A stretch of DNA of 51,923 nucleotides from Ectothiorhodospiraceae bacterium WFHF3C12 (GCA_013519935.1 JACDUA010000026.1:1-51923), one strand, 5' to 3'. Positions 1 to 10,148 are shown, counted from the first letter of the stretch. Program-made: numbers and translations. Notes: generated by a model not told the origin, from the letters alone.

Positions 1-635
1 ACGGCCTCGTGTCGGTGCAGGACGCCGGTGCGCAGATGGCGGCGCGGCTGGTGGATCCGCGGCCCGGCGACCGGGTGCTCGACGCCTGCGCGGCGCCTGG
101 CGGTAAAACCGGTCACCTGCTGGAGCTGCAGCCGGAACTTTCGGCCCTGGTGGCCGTCGATAGCGAGTCGGCGCGGCTCCAGCGGGTGGGCGAAAACCTG
201 GCGCGGCTTGGTGTCGGCGCCGAGCTCCACGCCGCGGACGCGGCCGACGCGGACGCCTGGTGGGATGGCCAGCCGTTTCAGCGTGTGTTGCTCGATGCAC
301 CCTGCACGGGGAGCGGCGTGATCCGGCGGCACCCGGATATCAAGTGGCTGCGCCGGCCGGGCGACGCGCAAGCGCTGGCGGCGACCCAGGCACGGCTGCT
401 GACGGCGCTGTGGCCGCTGCTCGCGCCCGGAGGTAAGCTGATCTACTGCACCTGCTCGGTGATGCCGGCCGAGAACGAGGCCGTGGTCGGCGCCTTTGTC
501 GCCGGCACGCCGGACGCCGCCACGATGGCGCTGCCCGGAGAATGGGGTGTCGCCCTGCGGCACGGTCGGCAGATTCTCCCCGGCCAGCACGGTATGGATG
601 GCTTCTACTATGCGGGACTGGTCAAGACGACATGA
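1..635 (+). CDS. rsmB: 16S rRNA (cytosine-967-C5)-methyltransferase RsmB, 3' part
   Basis: This is the C-terminal half of an RsmB/Nop2/Sun-type RNA m5C methyltransferase; the 5' part lies outside the window. The frame is already open at base 3 ([11 protein letters not shown]), the usual lead-in to the catalytic domain. The SAM-binding motif [10 protein letters not shown], the DAPCTGSG motif with the Pro-Cys pair, and YCTCSV with the second cysteine are all present in order, so the catalytic core looks intact. In this family one cysteine attacks C6 of the target cytosine in 16S rRNA and the other helps release the product. The stop overlaps the next start (ATGA at 632-635), which implies translational coupling. 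Gene order with ntrYX and trkAH is typical of gammaproteobacteria. Confidence 0.93.
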   Translation, partial: GLVSVQDAGAQMAARLVDPRPGDRVLDACAAPGGKTGHLLELQPELSALVAVDSESARLQRVGENLARLGVGAELHAADAADADAWWDGQPFQRVLLDAPCTGSGVIRRHPDIKWLRRPGDAQALAATQARLLTALWPLLAPGGKLIYCTCSVMPAENEAVVGAFVAGTPDAATMALPGEWGVALRHGRQILPGQHGMDGFYYAGLVKTT

Positions 636-1216
636 GTAGGCACTGGGCGGGCCGGGCATTCGCGGCCGTGGCCATGCTGCTGTGTGTCCTGCCGCCGCCG
701 GCCGGCGCCCAGGGCGAGGCGCCGGCACCCGCGTTCCGTGTGGTCGACGGTACGGTCTCCATGGACGACGACGTCGTCTACCTGGACGCGCGCATCGACC
801 TCGATCTCAGCGAAGAGGCCAAGCGCGCCCTTGAGAACGGCGTGCCGCTGACCATCGAGCTGGAGATCAGCGTTACGCAGCCGCGCTGGTGGTGGTTCGA
901 CGCCGACGTCGCCGCGCTGAACCAGCGCTACCGTATCCGCTTCCACGCCCTGAGCCGGCGCTACGTGCTCACGCTGCTGAACAGCGGCGAGAGCCGCAGC
1001 TACAACAGCCGCCGCGCGCTGCTGGCGCGGCTGGGACGGCTGGAAGGTCTGCCCCTGATCGATCGCAGCCTGCTGGAGCCCGGCGAGACCTACCTGGTCG
1101 CCCTGCGGGCGCGGCTGGATCTGGATGCCCTGCCCCGCCCCCTGCGCGCCGGGGCCTATGTGTCGCCCCAGTGGCGGCTGGTCAGCGAGTGGTTCACATG
1201 GCGCGTGGAATCCTGA
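632..1216 (+). CDS. DUF4390 family exported protein
   Basis: 194 residues. A signal peptide is visible at the N-terminus: a basic start, the hydrophobic stretch [15 protein letters not shown], then a probable cleavage before QGEAP. The rest is a soluble beta-rich domain with a WWWFD motif and a [13 protein letters not shown] stretch, matching the DUF4390 proteins that usually sit between rsmB and an NtrY-like kinase. The function is not established. Start chosen at the ATG overlapping the rsmB stop (ATGA); a longer in-frame reading would run back into rsmB. The 3' end overlaps the kinase gene by 19 bp. Conserved linkage to the NtrY-like sensor suggests, but does not prove, a role in envelope sensing. 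Confidence 0.82.
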   Translation: MSRHWAGRAFAAVAMLLCVLPPPAGAQGEAPAPAFRVVDGTVSMDDDVVYLDARIDLDLSEEAKRALENGVPLTIELEISVTQPRWWWFDADVAALNQRYRIRFHALSRRYVLTLLNSGESRSYNSRRALLARLGRLEGLPLIDRSLLEPGETYLVALRARLDLDALPRPLRAGAYVSPQWRLVSEWFTWRVES

Positions 1217-3408
1217 GGCGAATCGGCAGGGAGGGCCCGCTGCGGCTGGCGCTGAGCGCGCTGTTGCTGCTCTCGCTGGTGTTGCTGACGCTGGCCACGG
1301 AGAACTCGGCGGCGTTCGGTCAGCTCTACGTCTGGCTGCTGCTGTTCAATGGCCTGGGCATTGCGCTGCTGGTGGCGCTCATCGGCGCCAACCTCTGGCG
1401 GCTGGCGCGACAGCGCAGCAAGGGCCAGGTGGGCAGCCGGCTCACGGTCCGGCTCGTGCTGATATTCGCGCTGCTGGCGGTGGTGCCCGGCACCGTGGTC
1501 TACCTCTTCTCGATGCAGTTCCTGCGCAGCGGCATCGACAGCTGGTACGACGTGCAGGTGCAGGAGGCGCTCGACGACGCCCTGACCCTGTCCCAGGCCT
1601 CGCTGGACATGCGGATGCGCGACCTGCTCAAGCGGGTGCAGGCCTCCAGCGAGGAGCTCATGGATACGCCCGACGGCCTGGCGGCGTTGACGCTGAGCGA
1701 CATGCGCGCCCGGCTTGAGGCCGCGGAGCTGACCCTGCTGGGCAGCAATGGCCGGATCATCGCCACCAGCAGCCGCGACACCTCGGCGATACTGCCCCAC
1801 CGCCCTGAAGAAGAGATTCTGCTGCAACTGCGCCAGGGCCGCTCCTACGTGGGCCTGGACCCCATCGACAACTCCGGGCTGCACATCCGGGCCGTGGTGC
1901 CGGCGCCGAGCCCGGACAGCCCGGGCAGCAGCCGCGTGCTTCAGGCCCTGTTTCCGGTCTCCCCGCGGATCAACGACCTGGCGGAGACGGTCCAGCAGGC
2001 CTACGGCGAATACCGGGAGCTCTCCTACCTGCGCGAGCCGCTGAAGGACAGCTTCGTGCTGACGCTGTCCCTGGTACTGCTGCTGAGCCTGCTATTCGCC
2101 GTATGGACGGCCTTTTACCTCGCCCGGCGGCTGGTCTCCCCGGTGAGCGGCCTGGCGGAAGCCACCCGGGCCGTCGCCGAAGGCGACTACGGCACCCAGC
2201 TGCCCCCGGCGGGCAACGACGAGCTGGGTTTTCTGGTGCGCTCGTTCAATGACATGAGCCGGCGCATCGCCCAGGCCCGGGACGCGGCCAAGCGCGGCCA
2301 GGTGCAGGTGGAGGGGCAGCGGGCCTACCTGGAGGCCGTGCTATCGCGGTTGTCCTCAGGCGTGCTGGCCCTGGACGTGGAGGGCCGGCTGCGCACCTCC
2401 AACCAGGCCGCGGTGAACATTCTCAGCGTGCCACTGTATGCCGCCAGCGGTCAGACGCTGGACGAGATCACCGGGACGTATCCGGAGCTCGCGCCCATGA
2501 CCGAGCGGCTGGCCGATCATGTCGCGGCCGGCGATCTGGAATGGCGCGAGGAGCTCACCCTGGATACGGCGGAGGGCCGGCGCTCGCTGATGTGCAGCGG
2601 TGCCGCTCTGCCCGGCGGCCACGGCACCGGCGGTCACGTCATCGTCTTCGACGACGTCACCGCACTGATCCAGGCCCAGCGCGACGCGGCCTGGGGCGAG
2701 GTGGCCCGGCGGCTGGCCCACGAGATCCGCAATCCGCTCACGCCCATCCAGCTCTCGGCCGAGCGCATCCGCAAGAAGTACCTGGACGACCTGGACCCCG
2801 CCGAGGCGGAGGTGCTGGAGCGCTGCACCCGCACCATCATCCAGCAGGTGGACACCATGAAGGCCATGGTGCAGGCGTTTTCGGCCTACGCCCGGCCCCC
2901 GCACCTGGTCATGGCGGCCGTGGATGTCAACGAGCTGGTCACCGAGGTGGTGGAGCTCTTCCGCGGCGCCGAGGAGCGTCCGTCCTTCGTGCTGGACCTG
3001 CAGCCGGACCTGCCGGCGCTCAATTGCGACGCCGGGCGCATGCGCCAGCTGCTGAACAACCTGGTGCGCAATGCCCTGGAGGCCGGTCGGACGGTGGGCC
3101 GCTATCGCGTTACCATCTCCACCCGCGAGACCGACGGCCCCGGCGGGCGCATGGTTGAGGTGCAGGTGCGCGACGACGGACCGGGCTTCGCCGACGAGGT
3201 GCTGGACCAGCTCTTCGAGCCGTACGTGACCACCAAGCCCAAGGGAACGGGGCTGGGGCTACCCATCGTCAAGAAGATTGTCGAGGAGCACAGCGGCCGC
3301 ATCAGTGCCCGCAATGCGGAACAGGGCGCTCTCGTGACGGTTACCCTGCCGATCGGGGCCGCCCAGGCCGCCGGACCCAATGTCGCGCGTTTGGAGGATT
3401 ACCGATGA
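1198..3408 (+). CDS. ntrY: NtrY-like membrane sensor histidine kinase
   Basis: 736 residues. Three hydrophobic segments lie in the first 110 residues and a fourth around 286-308, followed by a HAMP domain (about 309-362), a PAS-like domain (about 385-480), a HisKA domain with phosphoacceptor His508 in the motif LAHEIRNPLTPIQLSAER, and a HATPase_c domain with N-box near 620, DDGPGF near 659 and GTGLGL near 683. This is the NtrY architecture: a membrane sensor that phosphorylates NtrX. The ATG at 1198 is preferred because the protein then starts just before the first membrane helix; the longer open frame overlaps DUF4390. The stop overlaps the regulator start (ATGA). Signal unknown; NtrYX systems in proteobacteria are linked to nitrogen, redox and envelope responses. 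Confidence 0.9.
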   Translation: MARGILRRIGREGPLRLALSALLLLSLVLLTLATENSAAFGQLYVWLLLFNGLGIALLVALIGANLWRLARQRSKGQVGSRLTVRLVLIFALLAVVPGTVVYLFSMQFLRSGIDSWYDVQVQEALDDALTLSQASLDMRMRDLLKRVQASSEELMDTPDGLAALTLSDMRARLEAAELTLLGSNGRIIATSSRDTSAILPHRPEEEILLQLRQGRSYVGLDPIDNSGLHIRAVVPAPSPDSPGSSRVLQALFPVSPRINDLAETVQQAYGEYRELSYLREPLKDSFVLTLSLVLLLSLLFAVWTAFYLARRLVSPVSGLAEATRAVAEGDYGTQLPPAGNDELGFLVRSFNDMSRRIAQARDAAKRGQVQVEGQRAYLEAVLSRLSSGVLALDVEGRLRTSNQAAVNILSVPLYAASGQTLDEITGTYPELAPMTERLADHVAAGDLEWREELTLDTAEGRRSLMCSGAALPGGHGTGGHVIVFDDVTALIQAQRDAAWGEVARRLAHEIRNPLTPIQLSAERIRKKYLDDLDPAEAEVLERCTRTIIQQVDTMKAMVQAFSAYARPPHLVMAAVDVNELVTEVVELFRGAEERPSFVLDLQPDLPALNCDAGRMRQLLNNLVRNALEAGRTVGRYRVTISTRETDGPGGRMVEVQVRDDGPGFADEVLDQLFEPYVTTKPKGTGLGLPIVKKIVEEHSGRISARNAEQGALVTVTLPIGAAQAAGPNVARLEDYR

Positions 3409-4796
3409 GCGCGCCCTATGTGCTCGTGGTGGACGACGAACCGGATATCCGCACCCTCGTCGAGGAGATCCTGGAAGACGAGGGCTACGAGGTGGACGTG
3501 GCGGAGAACGCCGCCGCCGCGCGGCTCGCCCGGCGCCGGCGCCGTCCCGACCTGATTCTGCTGGACATCTGGATGCCGGACGTCGACGGCGTCACCCTGC
3601 TCAAGGAATGGACCGAGGAAGGCGGGCCGGCGTGCCCGGTGGTGATGATCTCCGGCCACGGCACCGTGGAAACCGCCGTGGAGGCGACGCGGCTGGGGGC
3701 CTACGACTTCATCGAGAAGCCGCTGTCCCTGGCCAAGCTGCTCCTGACCGTGGAGCGGGCGCTGGAGCGGGACCGGCTCCAACGCGAGAATGCCGGGCTG
3801 CGGCAGAACGCGGGCGACACCGTGGAACCGGTGGGCAAGAGCGCGACCATGCGCGAGCTCCGCGAGCAGGTGCAGCGCCTGGCCGCTCACAGCAGCTGGG
3901 TGCTGTTCACGGGCGAGGCGGGCAGTGGCAAGAAGTGCCTGGCCCATTACCTGCACGATCGCAGCGCCCGGGCGGCCGGTCCGTTCATCGAGATGGCCGC
4001 CGGCACGCTCAGCGGTCAGCGCGCCGCGCGCAAGCTCTTCGGCAGCGAGGAAGACGGGCGCATCGTCTACGGTCTGCTGGAGCAGGCCAATCACGGCACC
4101 CTGTTCATCGACGAGCTGGCGGACCTGGACCTGGAGGCGCAGGCCCGGCTGCTCAGCGCCCTGCATGGCAGCCGCATCTACCGCATGGCCGGCACCGAGC
4201 CGGTGGCGCTGGACGTGCGCATCGTCGCCGCTTCCCGGGTGGATCTGGAGAACGAGGTGCGGCTGGGGCGGTTCCGCGAGGATCTGTACTACCACCTGAA
4301 CGTGGTGCCGCTGCAGGTGCCGCCGCTGCGGGAGCACGCCGAGGATGTCCCGGACCTGCTGAACTACTACCTGGACCGGCTGGTGGATCAGGAGAATCTC
4401 GCCTACCGCCGCTTCACCCTGGCCGCCCAGAACCGCCTGCGCAACTACGACTGGCCGGGCAACGTGCGCGAGCTCAAGAACCTGGTGCAGCGGCTTTTGA
4501 TCCTGGGCGACGGCAGCGACATCGACCTCGAGGAGGTGGAAAGCGCGCTCGCACACCGTCCCGTGGCCGCATCGCCGCCGCAGCCCGTCCCGGAACCGGG
4601 CGGCGACCACAGCGTGCTGCCCCTGGACCTGCCGTTGCGCGAGGCCCGCGAGCAGTTCGAGCGCATCTACCTGCAGCACCAGCTGCGCCGGGCCGAGGGC
4701 AGCGTGGGCCAGCTGGCCAAGCTCACCGGCATGGAGCGCACTAACCTCTACCGCAAGCTCAAGGCCCTGGGCATCGATCCCAAGGAAAGCGCGTGA
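3405..4796 (+). CDS. ntrX: NtrX-like response regulator lacking the GAFTGA loop
   Basis: 463 residues in three parts. The receiver domain has acidic residues Asp10/Asp11 and phosphoacceptor Asp54 (LILLDIWMPD). A central AAA+ domain has Walker A GEAGSGKK near 170 and Walker B GTLFIDEL. A C-terminal Fis-type helix-turn-helix covers about 415-458 (GSVGQLAKLTGMERTNLYRKL). The GAFTGA motif that contacts sigma-54 should follow LFG at 211-213, but the sequence runs LFGSEEDGRIVYGLLEQA, so the loop is missing. This argues that the protein does not remodel sigma-54 holoenzyme and instead acts as an ordinary DNA-binding regulator. It is translationally coupled to the upstream kinase. The family assignment is firm; the regulatory targets are unknown. 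Confidence 0.9.
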   Translation: MSAPYVLVVDDEPDIRTLVEEILEDEGYEVDVAENAAAARLARRRRRPDLILLDIWMPDVDGVTLLKEWTEEGGPACPVVMISGHGTVETAVEATRLGAYDFIEKPLSLAKLLLTVERALERDRLQRENAGLRQNAGDTVEPVGKSATMRELREQVQRLAAHSSWVLFTGEAGSGKKCLAHYLHDRSARAAGPFIEMAAGTLSGQRAARKLFGSEEDGRIVYGLLEQANHGTLFIDELADLDLEAQARLLSALHGSRIYRMAGTEPVALDVRIVAASRVDLENEVRLGRFREDLYYHLNVVPLQVPPLREHAEDVPDLLNYYLDRLVDQENLAYRRFTLAAQNRLRNYDWPGNVRELKNLVQRLLILGDGSDIDLEEVESALAHRPVAASPPQPVPEPGGDHSVLPLDLPLREAREQFERIYLQHQLRRAEGSVGQLAKLTGMERTNLYRKLKALGIDPKESA

Positions 4797-4869
4797 CCGG
4801 CGGCGCCGGCGTGTCGGTTCCGCGGCGGGGGTTCCCTTCACGGGCACGCTTACGTAAGTTACGGCCGCT

Positions 4870-6246
4870 ATGAAGATCATCATCCTTGGCGCGGGGCAGG
4901 TGGGCAGCACCGTCGCCCAGAACCTGGCCAGCGAGGACAACGACATCACCATCGTCGATGTCGACGCCCGCGTGCTCGCCGACCTCCAGGACCGGCTCGA
5001 CCTGCGCACCGTGGTGGGCAGCGCCACCTTCCCCAACGTGCTGTTGCGGGCCGGCGCCGAGGATGCCGACATGATCATCGCGGTGACGGACTCGGACGAG
5101 GCGAACATGATCGCCTGCCAGGTCTGCCACACGCTGTTTCACACCCCGACCAAGATCGCCCGCGTCCGCGCCCTGGAATATCTCAGCTGTCCGCAGCTGT
5201 TCACCCCGGACGCGCTGCCCATCGACGTGCTGATCAGTCCGGAGCAGCTGGTCACCCAGTACATCAAGCGCCTCATCGAGCATCCCGGCGCACTGCAGGT
5301 GCTGGACTTCGCCAGCGGGCGGGTGCGACTGGTGGCGGTGCGTGCCTACCACGGGGGACCGCTGGTGGGCCATGAGCTGCGTACCCTGGGCGAGCACATG
5401 CCCGGCATCCACGCCCGCGTGGCCGCCATTTTCCGGCGCGGCAAGGCCATCATCCCGGAAGGTGACACCATCATCGAGTCGGGCGACGAGGTGTTCTTCG
5501 TCGCCGCGCGGAAGAACATCCGCGCCGTGATGAGCGAGCTGCGCCGGCTGGAGAAGCCCGTCAAGCGCATCGTCATCGCCGGCGGCGGCAACATCGGCAA
5601 CCGCCTGGCCCAGGCCCTGGAGGGGCGCCACCAGATCAAGATCATCGAGCGCAACGGCGATCGTTGCCGGCGCATCGCCGAGGACCTGAAGAAGACCATC
5701 GTGCTGCGCGGCGACGCCGCCGACGAGGACCTGCTGCTGGAGGAGAACATCGAGAACACCGATGTCTTCTGCGGCCTGACCAACGACGACGAGGCCAACA
5801 TCCTCTCCTCCATGCTGGCCAAGCGGCTCGGCGCACGCATGACCATGTCGCTGATCAACCGCCCGGCGTATGTCGACCTGGTGCAGTCCAGCGGCGATAT
5901 CGACGTGGCGATCTCCCCGCAGCAGGCCACCATCGGCAGCCTTCTCGCACACATCCGGCGTGGCGACGTAGTCAACGTCTACTCCCTGCGCCGGGGCGCC
6001 GCGGAGGCCATCGAGGCCATTGCCCACGGCGACCCGGGCAGCTCCAGGGTGGTCGGGCGGCGCATCGACGAGATCCGCCTGCCCCGGGGCGCGACCATCG
6101 GCGCCATCGTCCGCGGCGACGAGGTTCTCATGGCGCACCATGACACCGTCATTCAGCCGGAGGATCACGTGATCCTGTTCCTGGTGGACAAGAGCCGCAT
6201 CGACGAGGTGGAACGGCTCTTTCAGGTGGGCGTCACGTTCCTGTGA
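4870..6246 (+). CDS. trkA: Trk potassium uptake regulatory protein TrkA
   Basis: 458 residues, the usual TrkA length. Two tandem KTN (RCK) units are visible, each a Rossmann NAD-binding fold plus a TrkA-C domain. The first begins [16 protein letters not shown] with Asp following IVD; the second begins near residue 236 with [12 protein letters not shown] and acidic IIER. TrkA is the cytoplasmic nucleotide-gated ring that controls the TrkH channel in the inner membrane. trkH follows after 36 bp, so the two probably form one unit. The 73-bp upstream gap holds a 10-bp palindrome, CTTACGTAAG at 4849-4858, directly before the start; its role is unknown. Confidence 0.95.
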   Translation: MKIIILGAGQVGSTVAQNLASEDNDITIVDVDARVLADLQDRLDLRTVVGSATFPNVLLRAGAEDADMIIAVTDSDEANMIACQVCHTLFHTPTKIARVRALEYLSCPQLFTPDALPIDVLISPEQLVTQYIKRLIEHPGALQVLDFASGRVRLVAVRAYHGGPLVGHELRTLGEHMPGIHARVAAIFRRGKAIIPEGDTIIESGDEVFFVAARKNIRAVMSELRRLEKPVKRIVIAGGGNIGNRLAQALEGRHQIKIIERNGDRCRRIAEDLKKTIVLRGDAADEDLLLEENIENTDVFCGLTNDDEANILSSMLAKRLGARMTMSLINRPAYVDLVQSSGDIDVAISPQQATIGSLLAHIRRGDVVNVYSLRRGAAEAIEAIAHGDPGSSRVVGRRIDEIRLPRGATIGAIVRGDEVLMAHHDTVIQPEDHVILFLVDKSRIDEVERLFQVGVTFL

Positions 6247-6282
6247 GGCGGCCTATCCTCATGGTGCTCGCGGGCTGCAACC

Positions 6283-7743
6283 ATGCACTTTGACGCGGTC
6301 CAGCGCATATTCGGCGTGCTGTTGATGCTGTTCAGCGTCACCATGCTGCCGCCGGCGCTGATCTCGCTGATCGCCGCCGATGGCGCGCTGATTCCGTTCC
6401 TCATCGGTTTCGGCGTGATCCTGGGTATCGGCCTGGTGCTGTGGCTGCCGGTCCACAACACCAAGCGCGAGCTGCGTACCCGCGACGGCTTCTTCATCGT
6501 CTCCATGTTCTGGGTGGTGCTGAGCCTGGCGGGTGCCCTGCCGCTGGCGTTGTCCGAGGATCCCCATCTCCCCATCGTCGACGCGGTGTTCGAGAGTGTC
6601 TCGGGCCTTACCACCACCGGTGCGACGGTAATCGTCGGCATCGACGAGCTGCCGCTGTCGATCCGCTACTACCGCCAGCAGCTGCAATGGCTCGGCGGCA
6701 TGGGCATCATCGTGCTGGCGGTGGCCATCCTGCCCATGCTCGGCATCGGCGGCATGCAGCTCTACCGGGCCGAGATGCCGGGTCCGGTCAAGGACAAGCT
6801 CACCCCGCGCATCGCCGAGACGGCCAAGGCGCTCTGGTACATCTACCTGGGATTGACGGTGCTCTGCGCCATCGCCTACTGGATCGCCGGCATGAGCGCG
6901 TTCGACGCCATCGCCCACAGCTTCAGCACCGTTTCCACCGCGGGGTTTTCCACCTACGACGCCAGCATCGGGCACTTCGACAGCCCGTTGATCGAGATGA
7001 TCGCCGCGGCGTTCATGCTCGCCGGCGGCGTGAATTTCTCCCTGCACTTCATGGCCTTCCGCCGGGGCACGATCCGGCCCTACCTGGAGGACCCGGAGTG
7101 GCGGTTCTACGTCGGCGTGGTGGCCACGGTGGTGGGTGCCACGGCACTGGCGCTGGTGATCCAGGGCAGCGGCTACGCCTCCCAGCTGGGCGTGGCCGAG
7201 GCCCTGCGTCACGGCGTATTCCAGGTGATCTCCTTCATGACCACCTCCGGCTTCACCACCGCGCAGTACACCGAGTGGCCCACCTTCGTGCCCGTGCTGC
7301 TGATCTTCCTGAGCTTCCTCGGCGGGTGCGCGAGCTCCACTTCAGGCGGGATCAAGAACATCCGCTTCCTGCTGCTGTTCAAGCAGGGCTCCCGGGAGAT
7401 CATGCGGCTGATCCATCCCCAGGCAACCATCCCCATCAAGGTGGGGGAAAGGCCCGTCCACGAGCGGGTGATCGATTCCGTCTGGGGCTTCTTCGCCACC
7501 TACATGGCGGTGTTCGCCGTCATCATGCTCTCGTTGATGGCCATGGGGCTGGACCAGGTCACGGCCTTCTCCGCCGTTGCGGCGACCCTGAACAACCTGG
7601 GTCCGGGGCTGGGCGAGGTGGCCAGCAACTTCGCGACCGTGCCGGACACCCCCAAGTGGCTGCTCTCCCTGGCCATGATCATGGGCCGGCTGGAGATCTT
7701 CACGTTGCTGGTGCTGATGACCCCGGCGTTCTGGCGGCGGTAA
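6283..7743 (+). CDS. trkH: Trk potassium uptake transmembrane protein TrkH
   Basis: 486 residues, close to the usual TrkH size. This is a polytopic inner-membrane protein with four pore-loop repeats carrying the selectivity-filter glycines: [10 protein letters not shown] near 107, [11 protein letters not shown] near 217, [10 protein letters not shown] near 318 and LNNLGPGLG near 436. TrkH conducts K+ and is gated by TrkA, encoded just upstream. K+ uptake is central to osmoadaptation, in keeping with a possibly halophilic host. The gene ends with an in-frame TAA, and the following gap carries inverted-repeat elements rather than an obvious U-rich terminator. Confidence 0.95.
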   Translation: MHFDAVQRIFGVLLMLFSVTMLPPALISLIAADGALIPFLIGFGVILGIGLVLWLPVHNTKRELRTRDGFFIVSMFWVVLSLAGALPLALSEDPHLPIVDAVFESVSGLTTTGATVIVGIDELPLSIRYYRQQLQWLGGMGIIVLAVAILPMLGIGGMQLYRAEMPGPVKDKLTPRIAETAKALWYIYLGLTVLCAIAYWIAGMSAFDAIAHSFSTVSTAGFSTYDASIGHFDSPLIEMIAAAFMLAGGVNFSLHFMAFRRGTIRPYLEDPEWRFYVGVVATVVGATALALVIQGSGYASQLGVAEALRHGVFQVISFMTTSGFTTAQYTEWPTFVPVLLIFLSFLGGCASSTSGGIKNIRFLLLFKQGSREIMRLIHPQATIPIKVGERPVHERVIDSVWGFFATYMAVFAVIMLSLMAMGLDQVTAFSAVAATLNNLGPGLGEVASNFATVPDTPKWLLSLAMIMGRLEIFTLLVLMTPAFWRR

Positions 7744-7753
7744 GGCGTTTTTT

Positions 7754-8104
7754 AGCCACAGATGAATGCCGATAAACACGGATGGTTGGCGGGTCGCTGC
7801 ACCCGCGTTGCCCAGCCATGGCGCCGTGGGAGCGGCGACCTCGCCGCGATTGAACCGGGTGGTTTCGGCCCCTGAGGGAGCGCCGCAAGGCGCGATGGTT
7901 TGCCGCGGTGGCTAGGTTGATCGTGGCTTGCGCCGCTCCTACAGGTACCGGGACTCCACGAACGCGCAGGCGCGGCCATGGCCGGGAAAGGGGGTCAGCG
8001 CCGCATCAGACCGGTCGCGGCGAGGTCGCCGCTCCCACCGTGACATGGGCTGATGTCTCAGCCGATCCTGAACAATCCGTGTTCATCTGTGTCCATCTGT
8101 GGCT
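7754..8104. repeat. Nested inverted-repeat element (REP/MITE-like) filling the trkH-SDR gap
   Basis: The whole intergenic gap is organised symmetrically. The outer arms, 7754-7783 and 8075-8104, are about 30 bp each and match in inverted orientation at about 25 of 30 positions (outer end AGCCACAGATG). Inside them, 7826-7849 and 8015-8038 are a perfect 24-bp inverted pair containing GAGCGGCGACCTCGCCGC. No convincing gene is seen inside. The inner arm sequence recurs at 36761-36831, so it belongs to a dispersed family resembling Pseudomonas REP sequences. The outer arms resemble short AATGAACGCGAAT-type extragenic repeats near 12760 and 13832. The element lies between the convergent genes trkH and the SDR. 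Confidence 0.72.
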
Positions 8105-8108
8105 GAAC

Positions 8109-8903
8109 CTAAACCAGCGACTTGACGATGCCGCCCTCCACCCGCAGCGAGGCGCCGTTGGTGGCCGAGGCGGCCGGGCTGCAGACGTAGCCGATCATGT
8201 TGGCGACCTCTTCCGGGGACGCCAGGCGGCGGATCAGGGAAGTCGGCCGGCCGTTGGCGATGAAGGCGCGTTCCACGTCCGCGATGGACTGCCCGGAGCA
8301 CTCCGCCTGGGCCTCGATGATGGCGCTGACGCCGCGGGAGCGCGTCGGCCCGGGCAGAACCGCGTTGCAGGTGACGCTGGTTCCGGCGGTGAGCTCGGCA
8401 ACGCCGCGGGCGATGGCCATGTCCGCGGTCTTGGTCATGCCGTAGTGGATCATTTCCGGCGGGATATGGATTCCGGACTCGCTGGAGACGAACACGATCC
8501 GGCCCCAGTCACGCTCGAGCATCCCTTTGAGATAGTGCCGCGTGAGCCGGACGCCGCTCATCACATTGGTGTCGAAAAAGCGCTGCCAGTCGGCGTCCGT
8601 GATGTCCTCGAACGGGGTCAGCTCGAAGATGCCGACGTTGTTGACCAGGATATCCACTTCGGGCAGCCGCTGGGTGACTTTTGCCGTCCCGTCGGCGGTG
8701 GCCAGGTCGGCGGCGATGCCGTCCACCTCCGCGCCGGGCATGTCGGCGCGCAGGGCATCCACGGCCTCATCGACACCGCTCTGGTGCCGCCCGGTAATGG
8801 ATACGGCCGCGCCCATGGCGGCGAGCTGGCTGGCGGCGGCGTAGCCGATGCCAGCGGTGGAACCGGTAACGAGTGCGCGCTTGGTGCTTAGATCGAGGTC
8901 CAT
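8109..8903 (-). CDS. Short-chain dehydrogenase/reductase (SDR)
   Basis: 264 residues, the classical SDR size. The cofactor motif TGSTAGIG is at 13-20, NNVG at 88-91, and the catalytic set Asn113, Ser140/141, Tyr154 and Lys158 (YGMTK) is complete, so it should be an active NAD(P)-dependent oxidoreductase. Start placed at the ATG at 8903 because a GGGAG ribosome site precedes it; an upstream in-frame ATG would add 27 unlikely residues. The substrate cannot be read from sequence. The neighbourhood of acyl-CoA type enzymes suggests oxidation of a hydroxyacyl or related intermediate, but that is inference. Confidence 0.88.
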   Translation of the reverse strand: MDLDLSTKRALVTGSTAGIGYAAASQLAAMGAAVSITGRHQSGVDEAVDALRADMPGAEVDGIAADLATADGTAKVTQRLPEVDILVNNVGIFELTPFEDITDADWQRFFDTNVMSGVRLTRHYLKGMLERDWGRIVFVSSESGIHIPPEMIHYGMTKTADMAIARGVAELTAGTSVTCNAVLPGPTRSRGVSAIIEAQAECSGQSIADVERAFIANGRPTSLIRRLASPEEVANMIGYVCSPAASATNGASLRVEGGIVKSLV

Positions 8904-9089
8904 GTACTGCTCCCGGGAACGGTTACGGTTGGGGATGCCGGCCGGGCCGTAGCGCATGCAGCATCGACCCGCCGGCCGGCTCAATCACCGCGCACGGCGG
9001 CGATAGTGCTGGGTTGGGGCGCAACGCCCGGAAGTACAAGCCGCGTATCGTGCCTGTCCGGCGCAGAGGCCGGGATACCGCGCGGGCCG

Positions 9090-10148
9090 CTACTCGATGG
9101 TCAGCTCGCCGGATCCCGGCAACCGGGTGACCAGATCCTTGCCCATCAGCTTCGAGGGCGTGTAATAGCCGCCCGGTGCGTCGGTCTCCATCAGGTGACG
9201 GGCCACCATGACCGCGCCGTGCAGAGTGACTGTGTAGCCGTTGGCGGTGCGGATGCGGGCAACCTTTCGCTCGCCGCTGGCGTTTACCGCCTCGCCCCAG
9301 ACATGGGTCGGCTGCTTCTCACGTTTCTCGGCGCTGGGCCCGCGCACCTTCTTCTCCACCTGGGCCTTGAGAAAGCCCTGCACCACGCCGAGACCCAGCA
9401 GCGGGCGCACCCAGTTAAGCCGGCGGATGCGCCGGATGGCGCCGGGCGAGGAGGGAATGTAGACCTCGATGTTGGGGATGCCCGTGGTGTAGTAGGCCGT
9501 CGAGACGTCGCCCCAGGGGATGGTCATGGCGGTCTTGGAACCGTCGCCGAAATCGATCTCGCGCATGCCGCTGGCCAGGGGCACCGTCACGATTCGTCCG
9601 TCGCGGCGGACCTTGCCGCCGTCGGCCATGCCTTCCACGGAGGTCTTGGCCGTGCCCGGGGAAAAGCCGGAGCGGGAGTCGAAGCCCAGCGTGAGATGGG
9701 TGGCGTCCGGCAGGGCTTCCTTGAGACAGGCGGCGACGCAGTCGGTGGGAATGACGTCGAAACCGACACCGGGGCAGAGTATGACCCCGGCGGCCCGCGC
9801 CTGGTCGTCGAGGGCGTGCGCGTGCTCGAATACGCCGATCTCGCCGGTGATGTCGCAGTAATGGGTGCCCGCCTTGATGCAGGCGGTCATCATGGGGGGC
9901 GCGGTGGCCGAAAACGGCCCGGCGGCGTGCACGACGACGGCCATATCGGCGATGTGCTCGGCGACGGCCTCGGGGCTGTCCAGGGCGAATGCGCGGAACT
10001 CGAAGCCCAGCTCCCGGGCCAGCGGCGCGATCTTGCCCTCGCTGCGCCCCGCCAGCACGGGGGTCAGCCCTTCTTCCTTCGCCTGCCGCGCGATGAGCTC
10101 GCCGGTGTAGCCGTTGGCCCCGTAGATCATCCATTGCCTGGCGGTCAT
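9090..10148 (-). CDS. Saccharopine dehydrogenase-like / trans-acting enoyl reductase family protein
   Basis: 352 residues. The N-terminus MTARQWMIYGANGYTGELIA is a Rossmann dinucleotide-binding motif (GANGYTG) typical of saccharopine-dehydrogenase NADP-binding proteins. Downstream motifs VVHAAGPFS, HYCDITGE and GVGFDVIPTDC match the branch often annotated as trans-acting enoyl reductase or membrane saccharopine-dehydrogenase-like protein. A true lysine-pathway role is unlikely: no lysine genes lie nearby, and the context is acyl-CoA metabolism. The gene is transcribed away from the histidine phosphatase gene, sharing the 111-bp control region that holds a palindromic operator at 10202-10223. 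Confidence 0.82.
   Translation of the reverse strand: MTARQWMIYGANGYTGELIARQAKEEGLTPVLAGRSEGKIAPLARELGFEFRAFALDSPEAVAEHIADMAVVVHAAGPFSATAPPMMTACIKAGTHYCDITGEIGVFEHAHALDDQARAAGVILCPGVGFDVIPTDCVAACLKEALPDATHLTLGFDSRSGFSPGTAKTSVEGMADGGKVRRDGRIVTVPLASGMREIDFGDGSKTAMTIPWGDVSTAYYTTGIPNIEVYIPSSPGAIRRIRRLNWVRPLLGLGVVQGFLKAQVEKKVRGPSAEKREKQPTHVWGEAVNASGERKVARIRTANGYTVTLHGAVMVARHLMETDAPGGYYTPSKLMGKDLVTRLPGSGELTIE

Noticed and set aside
3399-5132. Long minus-strand open frame opposite ntrX and trkA
   Set aside because: It is antisense to two genes with complete, well-known domains; its low-complexity Gln/His/Val-rich product is typical of the third-position effect in GC-rich DNA.
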